This document shows, in pieces, positions 54,190 through 64,000 of a stretch of DNA of 64,000 nt (position 1 is its first letter; each line of letters opens with the position of its first letter). The notes under the pieces were generated by a model. It saw only the letters and a program-made list of their open reading frames with translations, made no database searches and had not been told where the DNA came from. The position numbers and the translations under genes were made by a program. The DNA is from Acanthosepion esculentum. Taxonomy: Eukaryota; Mollusca; Cephalopoda; Sepiida; Sepiidae. Location: the NCBI GenBank assembly GCA_964036315.1, contig OZ038498.1, positions 9,130,861 to 9,194,860 on the forward strand, read 5' to 3'.

Positions 54190-54757
54190 TCCTCTTCTTC
54201 CGACTTTTCCTTTATAAGCGCCCGGTCCCTGGCCAGCGGCAGCGAGTCCACCCTGGAGGCCGACCGGTGTTAGATTTCTGCAAGCTGAACGATGAATGTT
54301 GACGCATACACGGCTCGTGCAGATGTTTGTGCTGAAAAATTGAGAGAATAGCGGAGAAAAGAACCGAATGATTCCAGGCCTGATCTTCGCAAGGCGTACT
54401 TACAGATACATGTGCATCGATCGCTGTGGCCAATTCAAACCGTCATTTATAAGGGGAGGAGGTAATGCCTGACAAGAGTCGGATTTGGGCTCAATGTGTC
54501 ACCGGCTATCATGAAAGCCATTGTGGATACTGTACTGGAAAAAGATGAGTCCATTCTCCTGGACACGTCAGCCTATATTGATGATATCGATGTCGATAAA
54601 GATGTGACAGCTGAAACACGCGTAAAACTCGCTGATTTTGGATTGGCGTGCAAAAATCAGAACGATTGGTGGACAATACCCGAGTGCTCGGCTTGCAAGT
54701 CTGGGGAGAGAACATTCTGTACTGGAAGCGTGGGACTGAAGTACCTAAAATCCTCAT
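54190..54757 (+). pseudogene. LTR-type reverse transcriptase remnant
   Basis: Plus strand in shifting frames: DAYTARADVCAEKLREW, DLRKAYLQIHVH (first catalytic Asp), FGLNVSPAIMKAIVDTVLEK, SAYIDDIDVDKDVTAE (YxDD site), then after a shift TRVLGLQVWGENILYWKRG. This is the palm of a retroelement RT of LTR/gypsy-like type, different from the pol remnant at 9250. No protease, RNase H or integrase is visible. It ends where a Penelope copy begins at 54757. Confidence 0.72.
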
Positions 54758-55430
54758 CTTTGTTAGAATATTTATCACAATGTTGTACGCTCCGACCTTC
54801 TTCAGGTGGTTGGAATGTCGAACTGAACCCTTTATTTCACTCGCTGGGGTAGACTGTTCTAGTTCCACGTGCCATGTCTAATGAATGTCAGTTACCTCCT
54901 GTTAATTCACCTTGCCAAGTTAACCAGGTATTGAACTCACACTCTTTGGGTCCTGTCACTGGATCTAACGCCTTTATCCTCTCCATTTCTCCACTGCGCC
55001 CTTGAGGACATCTGTGTATGAATTTTTGGGTATTGTAAAACTAATATCTTTAGCAACCATTTTTGCCTGTGCTCATATTACAATTTTTGCTGTTATCATT
55101 TCATGTTTTTTACCAGAGCTCATATTGCAATTTTCGTTGTTATTATTGCTTTTCTCTGGCACTCCTTATTACTGGTATGCAATGATAAGAGTGGAGATAA
55201 CTGATAACTGACATCTATTAGACACGGCACGTAGAACTAGAACAGTCTACCCCAGCGAGCGAGATAAAGGGTTCAGTTCGACATACTAACCACCTGAAGA
55301 AGGCGGGAGCGTACAACGGCCAAAACGTTGTGAAAAATAATGCAACAAAGATGAGGACAATAGTCCGTATAATGTAAATAATGTACATAATACCTCATCT
55401 CAGAAATATAGACAGATGCCTAAAATTAGT
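54757..55430. mobile_element. Penelope-like head-to-head pair
   Basis: 54757-55180 is a minus copy (CAATGTTGTACGCTCCGACC, linker, GGATCTAACGCC, then the 3' UTR GAGGACATCTGTGTATGAAT to GGCACTCCTTATTACTGG). 55190-55430 is a plus copy starting within the linker, with CTGAAGAAGGCGGGAGCG and GCCAAAACGTTG and tail to ATAGACAGATG. Both halves have decayed cores. Confidence 0.75.
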
Positions 55431-55439
55431 TGGACACTT

Positions 55440-56385
55440 TCCTGTTTGTGGCTGGCTCTGTATTGCGACCGCCTTCATCAAACGTAACAGACGCCCCCAT
55501 TCCTTAAAAAAATGATTCCGGTTGTCATTTCTAGAGTAAACCGGTCGAACCTGTGCAAGGCAAGTGGTGTTTCAACGGACATTAGTTTGAAGTATTTGTC
55601 GACGCGAGCTCGCTTGCTACTGCAGTGTCCCTCGAGTTAAATGAGGACGTAGTGGAGGATGCATACTGATTGAATCACAAAAAAGGACGTTCGACATATA
55701 AATGTAGCTGATTTGGCGCCAAATTTAGGGGTCTTCATGTAGCACTTCAATGGAAAGCAGTTGGTGTTTTTCATTTCAGGAGTTTATTTTTCTACCTCGT
55801 TCGACGGCTTGCGAGTGATTATTGCCTTTTTGCATTGGATTTTTGACAGTTGACGTGTATTGGTTTTTTTGACATTGGACCGCGATTTGTGATTTTGACA
55901 TTTCTTTGGGGCTGACGTTTGTTTATTTCGTTTTGTAATTGAGCAGCCATGTCAATTTCTGAACACAGAAGAAAATGAATGCGAATAACCTTTCACTAAA
56001 AGGTGAAAATGACACTTACATTCATCCTACATAACGACCGCAGGCTAGCACTTCGGATTTAATAAGACACTTCAAAAATAATTGCGTTCATAGATAAGGG
56101 CATCTTGTCTAATAAAACATCCCAGCAAAAGATGAAAAATATTAACAGACTTTCAAAATATAAATACATGAAAATACAAGTATTTGAATAAAACCATTAT
56201 TCGAACAATAATAGTCACACCATAACTGATTAAAAAGAATTATTATACGCGATAATGAGAATACTCTTTAAATTCTGGAACGTTACAAAGTTTTATTTCG
56301 GATTTACTTGGCAATACGTGTGTAAATGATTGGAAATAAATTATTCTCTCCAAAGTCACTACTACCACCACCATTCAGTCAGTTA
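55440..56385. other. No recognisable feature
   Basis: Lipase B intron 6. GC somewhat higher at 55500-55640, without a coding match I can defend. Confidence 0.35.
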
Positions 56386-56389
56386 TGTG

Positions 56390-56685
56390 CCATACGTGAT
56401 ACACGCTTAGGTGATCATGTATCTTTCGATACATGACTGATGAGGCAGAATTTTTCCCGCAGTAGGTTGCCATTTCTTTCTGCGGTAGACCAGTTGCCAT
56501 GCAAGGCTATAGAACCCCATCGGTCCTGCTATTTACCCATAGCTGGAGGGAGAAGATGATTCTTCCCCTTCCCAAGGGTATTAGCACGTAAGTGAATGTA
56601 ATGGATTCGACTGGAATTCGAACTCGGCTCTCCGATTCCTCAGTCCATTAATCCACCATCCCTCCTCCACCACCACCATTAACTG
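56390..56685 (-). repeat. tRNA-derived SINE, family 5
   Basis: Minus strand: GGATGGTGGATTAATGGACT (A-box-like), GCCGAGTTCGAATTCCAG (B box), body GGGAAGGGGAAGAATCATCT, CTATGGGTAAATAGCAGG, and a 3' part with ATGTATCGAAAGATACAT (short hairpin). About 295 bp; only copy seen in the window. Confidence 0.68.
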
Positions 56686-56724
56686 TTGGATCTAGCGTAA
56701 TTGTTGCGACTACTAACAGACCAT

Positions 56725-57090
56725 ATTATTATTATTATTACTACTACCACTACTATTACTAATAATAATACTACTATCACTAATAATACTACTATTACTA
56801 ATAATACTACAATTACTACTACTATTACTACTACTAATAATAATACTATCACTAATAATACTACTATTACTACTACTATTAGTAATTATAATACTACTAT
56901 CACTAATAATACTAATATTACTACTAGTGTTACTAATAATAATACTATCACTAATAATACTGCTATTACGACTACTATTACTAATAATAATAATGATACT
57001 ATCACTAATAATACTACTATTACTACTACTATTACTAATAATAATAATACTATCACTAATAATACTACTATTACTAATAATAATACCCTA
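56725..57090 (+). repeat. (ATT/ACT/AAT)n trinucleotide tract
   Basis: About 365 bp built from ATT, ACT and AAT in a loose higher-order pattern (ACTATCACTAATAATACTAC recurs). The long Thr/Asn/Ile frame through it is a by-product. Confidence 0.93.
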
Positions 57091-57349
57091 ATGCCACAGC
57101 AGTTAAAGCACTCATGGCTTCGGTTGGAAGTGTTAACATGCATGCGTTTTGTCTTGGTCAATTCAGTTGAGAGCTATTGTAAATATGTCACTCAGATTTA
57201 CTTGTCAACTGTAAGCCCTTTATGTAACGGTCGCCGAAGGTTTAGATACTTTGCTACTTAGTAGTAGCATAGTTGCAATAGTAATAGGGTTAAAACTATG
57301 AGATTTATTGTTAATCTTAAGTAAATATATAAAAATATAAAATAGACAT

Positions 57350-58130
57350 TTATCACATCTATATATGTGGAGACCCATTTCAGAATTGTAGAAAAATGCA
57401 ATAAATTACTTATTTTTATACACAAACGGCTAAAAAAATTTGAATTTTTGAATTTATGTATAATAACCAATCAGCGACGTCATATGAGACGCGGCTTCCT
57501 TTGAATTTGCAAACGTTTAAGATTTGTTATTAGCTACGAAATTTGGAAAGATCACTTCAGAACATGATCATCAATATTTTCCCTCCGTGAAATGGATATT
57601 TAAAAATTGGGAAAATATTTATTAACCGATAAACTTGAGATTACTAAAAACTAATTTTGGGTTTCTTCTGGAGCCGATTTTTCATTATAAAAATGGTCAA
57701 TTTTTGTTTGCTAGTTTGGTTTTTCAGTTAAAATTTGACCAGGGTAGCCGTTCGTTTGTTACACAAAAACTGAAATTCTCACACTTAATTAATTATTCAC
57801 ATTTTCGAATATTTAGTCTAGTGTGTTATATTTAAAAAATAGTGATACTGACACATAAAAAAATGCATGCAGACTAAGTTTGTTTATGAGCGTTAATAGT
57901 AGCAAACTAGCTCCCTGCATTTTCATACTGCTGACTACAATTTATACGCATGCATAAAACAACGTACATCCGTGTCACACACATTCTCGCATGCAGACAC
58001 ATTCTGTTTATCCTATGCTAACACAATTCATTCGGTTGTCCTGTAAAAAAGATACACAAAATATTTTGTGTGAAGTTGCTTCGCAAAGAATCTTTGTAAT
58101 TCATTTATTTCATTTTGAAAGAAAAATCAT
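57350..58130 (+). repeat. Dispersed repeat D1, copy 2
   Basis: Collinear with 49850-50650: AATTGTAGAAAAATGCAATA, GATATTTAAAAATTGGGAAA, GCATGCATAAAACAACGTAC. Same orientation as copy 1, 7.5 kb apart, on either side of lipase B exon 7. Confidence 0.6.
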
Positions 58131-58419
58131 ACTCAAATAATAAACAAATTATTTAAATTTGTAGAACCGTCTTGAAGATTTGCTTATTTCTTCGCTTTAT
58201 ACATAATCCGCTACATACATACATGTTTTAAATTATAATTTCTGTTTGTAAGCTACTTCGTGATCCCTTAGAGATAAGGAAATTACCACCTGTTCTTTAC
58301 CTGTTGCTGATGAAAGAGGCAACATGGTAATTATCTACTCCCTCCTATTAAGTCTGAAATTCGCCTCTAAAACACCATGTGTCCCTTTATTATTTGTTTG
58401 ATTTTTTAATCACGATCAC

Positions 58420-59035
58420 CTGAAGCAAGGCAGTAAAGCCACTAAGACTCAAGGGGTTACTGACTGTGGAAGTATTAGAAAACAAAAACATTACTAAGGA
58501 ACGAGAACAAAAGAAGAGTAATTAGGAAGACAGTAGATAGCGATTGACTTTGCATTTAAAATTTGAAGATTAAAGTTGCCTGGAAAGCATGGAGCCGGAA
58601 GAGAATTCCACAAGCGATAAAACAATTTGCTAGCATAGAATTTGTGATTACTAACCAACTTAACTGTAAATTGGTGAGACCTAGCTGCCAGTACTGCGCT
58701 TAAATTCTTAAAGTCTAAGCACCATAAGGAAAGGCCCGTCCGAACAATTACCATGAAAGTATTTATAGAAAAGACACGGGGAGGCAACATTACGGAGGTA
58801 GGAAAGTGACAGAAGCTGAGACTCCGGATCAGGGCCAATAACATTGCTAATTTTTTAGCAATTCTTCTTTGGATTTTATCAAGGAGCTGTATATATATAG
58901 CAGGAGTACCGGACCATATGCGGCATCGATATTCTAAGAATGGACGAATGTTAGACTGATAGATATGAAAGATGGATTCTGGAGGGAAACATTGTCTAGC
59001 ATGACACGGTGAATCTTACTGTTTCTGCTTCAAAA
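58420..59035 (-). pseudogene. LINE 3' remnant, dominant family
   Basis: Minus strand from a SLDNVSLQNPSFIS-type start (about 59000) through the complement of ATTTTATCAAGGAGCT, FYKYFHGNC-like residues, a SHQFTVKL segment and LWNSLPAPCFPGNFNLQIL, to the 3' mark AGCAAGGCAGTAAAGCCACT at 58423. Closest in sequence to the copy at 833-1580 (both TVKL.R.., PCFP.NF). Confidence 0.75.
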
Positions 59036-59329
59036 GTGTTTTCCTTGTTTGTGTATTTCTTTGAAATGTATTTTGTTTATCCATTTCCACTTTTGAGAGA
59101 TGGATTTGTTGTTTCTAGATGTCACGGTTTATTTCCTAAATAAAAGGATAACATCGATAAGAAGCGTGGGTCTATTTCTTTGAGACCAGCGGTCAGTAAC
59201 ACATTATCGAGTTTGCATGTTAACTAGGGTTTGACACTGTTTATAAGAGGAAATAGCAGGAAAAAATCATGATCAGGTGTTTAGAGTATTTTTTTTATTT
59301 TTATGGATAAGGCAAGCAATACGACTCAC

Positions 59330-59880
59330 GTCTAGATACTTAGGAGCACTCTAAATTGAAAATTGCCTAAGTAGACTGAGTTACCTAAACTGAAGATAAT
59401 TCTCACGGTGCCCCACCTGGAAGAGGAGTTAACCATTGCCAATGAGGGTTTACTGATGCATGGTTCTAGCCCCTGTACTGTGAGCGGAGCTATGTTTCTC
59501 CTCGTTTTAGATGGGAGAAGTTGCTGAGTCACGGGGATTCCAACCCTGTGGCAGCAACTTCCTCATAGCACTAAAGAGGTTGGGTCGGTGTAATGCCGAT
59601 GCCAGCGTGACAGTGGTTGCGAGAGCTGGAGAAAAAACAATTTTTGTCCTTGGCCCATAAGCATAAGTATGCATATGGCGCCCCCCACGTTAAAACGACC
59701 TTGTGTCATATCCAGACTTGGTGGTGAGGCCGGGTAAATATACATGCAAGGTTAAGTACTTCTTTTGTCTAAACCTCTCACCATATCGCGCACATTTAGC
59801 TGTGATGCACGGGTCTGATACATGCTTACCATCCTGGGTTTCATGATGAATACATTGAATTTCGTATTGTCATATAGGAA
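59330..59880 (+). repeat. GC-richer repeat of unknown class
   Basis: Contains GTGACAGTGGTTGCGAGAGC, GCCCCCCACGTTAAAACGAC, and near its end the CGCACATTTAGCTGTGA block shared with 12137. Not assignable; possibly an old LINE 3' UTR. Confidence 0.35.
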
Positions 59881-59944
59881 GGAAATGAGTAACTACTGAC
59901 ACCGATGTTCGAGCGCAACACTCTGCACTTATGAATATATGTTT

Positions 59945-60235
59945 TTCGGCAGGTGTATAAATACCGGTGTCAGGCTACTGACTGCAGTGATTATTGAGTG
60001 GAACTATCCAGTCGAATTAGTGTGAATTATTGTACGTCGATGGTTTGGGTTTTAATTTAGGTTTTGCCGGGCCTTAAGCCAAGCCGCGCTACTAACAAGA
60101 TATTCACTGAAATGGTTATCTTTCGTTGACTTTTACTACTTTGTTCTTGTTAAGTATTTAATTGAGGTTGTAATTAAATACTGTTTTATTTTAAAATGAA
60201 AGTCTTGAGTTATACTTAACTATTAACGGTCACCG
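59945..60235 (+). promoter_or_regulatory. TATA-containing promoter-like region
   Basis: GGTGTATAAATACCGG at 59952 is a good TATA context with a flanking inverted GCCGGTAT/ATACCGG-like symmetry. The following 250 bp are less AT-rich than the surroundings. Opposite strand to lipase B and with no gene downstream, so it is probably from an LTR. Confidence 0.25.
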
Positions 60236-60280
60236 TCCGTCAGAAAATGTATACTTCTACACCAGCGTCACGTTCCTGGA

Positions 60281-60285
60281 AGCTG

Positions 60286-60333
<48 letters not shown>

Positions 60334-60334
60334 A
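60281..60334. repeat. (CT)n microsatellite
   Basis: Interrupted CT run of about 54 bp. Confidence 0.9.
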
Positions 60335-60464
60335 ATAATAATTAATCTAACATCAGCGTCTCTTAAACCTATTGACAGTAGATGTTATTAAAAAGATGAT
60401 GATCGTCATTTAGTATAAACAATAAAATAAATTGTATTAATGTATAGTAAATACGTGACCATGA

Positions 60465-61085
60465 AACATCAACATTAGTGACATAAAAGTACCTCATACA
60501 GATTACAAACTACTAATCAACAACCTTATTACTATCAAATGGCAAGAGTCGTGGAACTCCTGCAAAAATAACAAACTCTACGAAATCAAACCCATCCTCA
60601 AAGAACGGGTAGAAGCTAAAATTTCCAACAGTAAAATATCAAGAAGAGAAGAAGTATTAATGACAAGACTTCAATTATGCCACACCGCTGTCACCCATTC
60701 ACACCTACTAAAAGGTGAAGAAGCCCCAATTTGCATTCTATGCCAGGAGCTGTACACAGTGAAACATTTACTAACAAGCTGCATAGACCTTGAACAAATA
60801 CGATTAAGATACTATCAAGAAAATAATCTGAAAGACATCTTCAACAAAACTGACCCAAATGATCTTTTAGAATTTCTAAAAGCAACAAAATTATATAACA
60901 AAATATAGTCGGAAAAGAAGATAGCATATAATTACCATACATTAAATCACAACAACTCTACCTATAACTCGAAAACAATAGACTGACAAAAGATCAACAA
61001 GCAGTTAACAAAAACCAAACAAATTCTTCAGCATTAAATAACCCAAAAGGGTTGATATGCTGGTAAAATAAACAATTTAAAAAAA
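60465..61085 (+). pseudogene. I-clade-like LINE, C-terminal fragment and 3' tail
   Basis: An uninterrupted frame from 60465 to the stop at 60906-60908: DIKVPHTDYKLLINNLITIK, WQESWN, RLQLCHTAVTHSHLLKGEEA, ICILCQELYTVKHLLTSCID, then FLKATKLYNKI. R..[LI]GH/CHT..THSHLL..E..P.C..C....TVKHLL..C is the post-RNase H zinc-knuckle block of I/Nimb-type LINEs. The knuckle C-x2-C...H...C is intact. The 3' tail GCATTAAATAACCC...GGGTTGATATGC at about 61030 is shared with repeat R1. The fragment looks young (no stop) but is strongly 5'-truncated. Confidence 0.78.
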
Positions 61086-61279
61086 AAGGAACCTATTTCC
61101 AGTACTTTTGTTTCGTTTCGTTAATGATACCTTTCTGTGTTCGATGCATAATGAAAACTTTTCCATTTAATTTTTCTCTAGTTTATCTTTCTGTTATTTA
61201 TTTTTTATTAATTCGTACTTATGTGAAAAGGACACGTATCAGCGTTGCCATCACGTAGAGCAATAGATTAAATACGTAC

Positions 61280-61435
61280 CTTATTGAAATAGGGGCTGAA
61301 CTTTCCACCGAGAGATTCCCCTAGCTTCACACAGGTTGATCTCATGAGAGAATTTGCGCAGGTAGTTTTGATAAATGTCTCTCTCGTCCAGTCAGGTCCC
61401 ATAAACATCTTATCTCCATGCATCATATGAATAGT
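61280..61435 (-). CDS. Lipase B exon 6 (156 bp), lid
   Basis: Phase 0, acceptor TTCAG, donor GTACGT. 52 residues: TIHMMHGDKMFMGPDWTRET, FIKTTCANSLMRSTCVKLGE, SLGGKFSPYFNK. Two Cys nine positions apart match the lid disulfide spacing of gastric lipase. Homologous to exon 6 of gene A but three codons longer. Preceding exons are beyond the window. Confidence 0.92.
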
Positions 61436-61754
61436 CTGAAACGAAGAAAATGTGTCCATCGTCATTCGATGACGTATATTTTGAAGAATATTTGAAGCTG
61501 TCATTATAAAACAAACAAAAAAAGACTGAAATTTCTCGCTTGTTGAATTTACCGAATTTTAACCGCTTAGGGAAAAGAATTTCCAATGGAATTTTGAACC
61601 AGCGACAACGTAGAAGATCATTGTTAAAAGATACTACGGTTAAATCAAAATTTATTATTACTATAAATACTATATTTTGTGGATAGACGTGTGTGGGGAT
61701 CCACTTGTACACGACCAACACAAGATAAAGAGTTACACATTAAGAGGCACAGTA

Positions 61755-62875
61755 TCTGTCAATATTTCTGATATGAGTTATTATGTACACTGTTTACATT
61801 ATTCGGACTATTGTCCTCATCTTTGTCGCCATATTTATTACAACGTTTCGGCCTTTCAGTATCTGTCTATATTTCTGAGATGAGGTATTATGTACACTAT
61901 TTACATTAGTCGGATTATTATCCTCATCTTTGTCGCCATATTTATTACAACGTTTCGGCCTTTCAGTATCTGTCTATATTTCTGAGATGAGGTATTATGT
62001 ACACTATTTACATTATTCGGACTATTGTCCTCATCTTTGTCGCCATATTTATTACAACGTTTCGGCCGTTGTACGCTCCGGCCTTCTTCAGGTGCTTGGA
62101 ATGTCAAACTGAACCCTTTATTTCTCCTACTGGGGTAGACTGTTCTAGTTCCACATGCCATGTTTAATGGATGCCATCCTGTTAATTTACTCTGAAAGTT
62201 CTCCACTGCCTTAGCCGGATATTGAACTCACACACTTTGGGTCCTGTCACTGGATCTAACCAACGCCTTTATCCACTGTGCCATGTGTCCTTGAGGACAG
62301 TCTACCACAGTGAGCGAAATAAAAGGTACAGTTCGACATTCCAACCACCTGAAAATGACAGGAGCATGCAACGGCCGAAACGTTGTAATAAATATGGCGA
62401 CAAAGATGAGGACAATAGACCTTATAATGTAAATAGTGTACATAATACCTCATCTCAGAAATATAGAGAGATACAGAAAGACCGAAACGTTGTGATAAAC
62501 ATGGCGACAAAGATAAGGACAATAGTCCGAATATTGTAAATAGTGTACATAATACCTCATCTCAGAAATATTGACAGATACTGAAAGGCCGAAACGTTGT
62601 AATAAATATGGCGACAAAGATGAGGACAATAGACCTAATAATGTAAATAGTGTACATAATACCTCATCTCAGAAATATAGAGAGATACAGAAAGACCGAA
62701 ACGTTGTTATAAATATGGCGACAATGATGAGGACAATAGTCTGAATAATGTAAATTGTGTACATAATACCTCATCTCAGAAATATTGACAGATACTGAAA
62801 GGCCGAAACGTTGTAATAAATATGGCGACAAAGATGAGGACAATTGTCCGAATAATGTAAATAATGTAAGAGGCA
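61755..62875. mobile_element. Penelope-like head-to-head pair with multiple tail units
   Basis: 61755-62290 is in minus orientation with three ~118-bp tail units before the core (CAACGTTTCGGCCGTTGTAC at 62053) and the tRNA-Arg-like head at 62270-62295. 62296-62875 is in plus orientation, with core GCCGAAACGTTGTAATAAAT and about five tail units (each GTACATAATACCTCATCTCA ... GCCGAAACGTTGT). The head is shared at the centre, giving a palindromic composite of 1.1 kb. Confidence 0.82.
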
Positions 62876-62939
62876 CAGTTTTTGCGGATAGGTGGGAAGA
62901 TAACAGTTAACTATAGCCTTGAACAGGTTAAAATTGTAG

Positions 62940-63305
62940 TGACTGGGAAACATCATCTCGGGAGTCGGTTTAACATAGCAGTTGTTCCCGAGAAGAAGCT
63001 GCTCGATTGGAACTTACTTCCCACCAATGGAATAGGCGGGGGTGGGGTAGTTTGATAGAATGTGAGTGTCAAGACGGGTCCTAGCTCTGATGGTTAGAAA
63101 TGGTAGAACGAAGTAATGCACTGGGCACTTTCCATGAAAGTAGTGATAGAACAGTAAGAGGCTTGCCACATCCCATCTGTGAGGGAGAGGTTGGAGGGTA
63201 GAAAATAATTTGTGACCCACGAGGATGTGGAGACGCGTTTGGACTTTTAGACGGGAAAGTGAGGACTATACGGTTTCTGTTTAAATATGACAGCAGAACT
63301 CAAAC
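62940..63305 (-). pseudogene. LINE remnant, minus strand
   Basis: Minus strand: a SLPSRLKVQTRLH-like start, DVASLLLFYHYFHGKCPVHY (FY.YFHG.C is the family mark), then TRARTRLDTHILSNYPTPAY and a stretch to NLNLFKAIVNCYLP. A diverged member of the dominant LINE family. Confidence 0.6.
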
Positions 63306-63607
63306 ATCCCAGTTCTTTATTTTTTGTTTTGAGTGGAACTGACATCAACCGGGCACTGGAGTCTTACTAAAGAAAATATGCCTTTCAACAGAGACCAAAC
63401 TTGCATGTTTATTTTATAGGGGAAACCACATTAAAACCACTTGTTCTGTAGACCATTCAGCAACGAATTACTACACACGTAAAACACAAATCCTCCTTTT
63501 AAGAAATGCACATTTACCATAGAGACATTTCGAAGCCCATATCTATCAGATTTATTTTCGTATCCGAAAGGTAAAATAGTAAGTAGTTTCTACGGAATTA
63601 AAAGATA

Positions 63608-64000
63608 CAGAGGATTGGACAAAATAATTGGAACAGGTGCAAATTCCACTCCTATATTTCAAAGACCTATTATATTAAGAACTTTAACTAAAACTTCGTA
63701 ATTGCACATTATATTGCAACTTCGTAACTTCGTAATTGCACATTATATCTATATACGTTTATTTATCTAATTTACTCTCTTTGTCTTGTTCATTTTTAGA
63801 ATCTAGTAAAATTTAAGCTACATGCGTGACCTCTCCGAGTTCGAAAAATGGCAAATTGTTGGAACTCGCATGGCAGGAGCCTCAATCATTAAGGTTGCTG
63901 AATTGTTTGGTTTTTTAAGAGCTACCATATCAAGAATTATGACGCAATTCGAGAAACAGGGCAAAACCTCTAGCAACCGTAGCAATTCGGGGCAGACTTG
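63608..64000 (+). mobile_element. Second Tc1/mariner copy, cut by the window edge
   Basis: After TA at 63606-63607 it begins CAGAGGATTGGACAAAATAA, about 90% like the copy at 7917. ATG at 63822 opens DLSEFEKWQIVGTRMAGASI in a frame that stays open through the helix-turn-helix (LFGFLRATISRIMTQF) to the end of the window. It lacks the extra base that breaks the first copy. A 45-bp stretch around AACTTCGTAATTGCACATTA is duplicated in its leader (63695-63740). Confidence 0.88.

Larger units (their letters stand above)
41890..61435 (-). other. Acid lipase gene B, exons 6-10
   Basis: Five exons in phase 0 (52+24+24+29+47 codons) and a stop at 41892-41890. They provide lid, core strands, catalytic Asp and catalytic His. 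Exons 1-5 must lie beyond 64000. Order, phase and sizes match gene A where both are visible, so A and B are head-to-tail paralogues with B upstream in the direction of transcription. The intergenic distance between the B stop and the A start is about 5.6 kb. Confidence 0.9.

Noticed and set aside
56701..57261. Thr/Asn/Ile-rich open frame of 186 codons
   Set aside because: Translation of an (ATT/ACT/AAT)n repeat; no conserved segment.

Overview
This is a eukaryotic (animal) window. Real coding exons are short, carry GT...AG borders and are separated by kilobases of intron. The rest is mostly transposable-element debris, tRNA-derived SINEs, Penelope-like elements, minisatellites and long (TA)n tracts. 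There is no operon structure, rRNA or CRISPR. The repeat mix (tRNA-Arg-like heads, abundant (TA)n, TTAGGG-type telomere-like repeats) would suit a lophotrochozoan, perhaps a cephalopod mollusc. That is a guess from repeat style, not a demonstrated identification.

The host genes are two neighbouring acid lipases (alpha/beta hydrolases of the lysosomal/gastric lipase family, animal LIPA/LIPF type), both on the minus strand. Gene A begins at 36306 with a signal-peptide exon. Six further exons follow at 30412, 25922, 18562, 15218, 14407 and 11083, giving 308 codons through the catalytic serine and lid. Its last three exons (acid and histidine of the triad) were not found and probably lie left of base 1. 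Gene B is the mirror case: its first five exons lie to the right of the window, and exons 6-10 are present (61435 to the stop at 41890), including the catalytic Asp and His. All intron phases are mutually consistent. The two halves overlap in two homologous exons (147/156 bp and 72/72 bp), so they are tandem paralogues.

Layout: 1-11 kb holds an LTR-like sequence, LINE remnants, a 2-kb satellite with a 228-bp higher-order unit, a telomere-like stretch, a near-complete Tc1/mariner element (DD36E spacing) and a broken Ty3/gypsy pol. 11-36 kb is gene A with repeat-filled introns: LINE pieces, a hAT MITE, Penelope copies inside a LINE, an 80-bp minisatellite, a hammerhead-ribozyme-like sequence and a copia-type gag relic. 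36-42 kb is the intergenic spacer. 42-61 kb is gene B, with introns containing Penelope copies, two more LINE families, SINEs including a large palindrome, a second hammerhead-like motif and long simple repeats. 61-64 kb is a further gene B intron with Penelope copies and the truncated start of a second Tc1/mariner copy.

The most interesting unexplained material is (i) two sequences that fold by eye as type-I hammerhead ribozymes, (ii) a Penelope-like family whose terminal repeat combines a tRNA-Arg-like promoter with a hammerhead-like core and is repeatedly arranged head to head, one copy with a 13-bp target duplication inside a LINE, and (iii) several palindromic SINE/MITE structures. No coding system outside known families was found.
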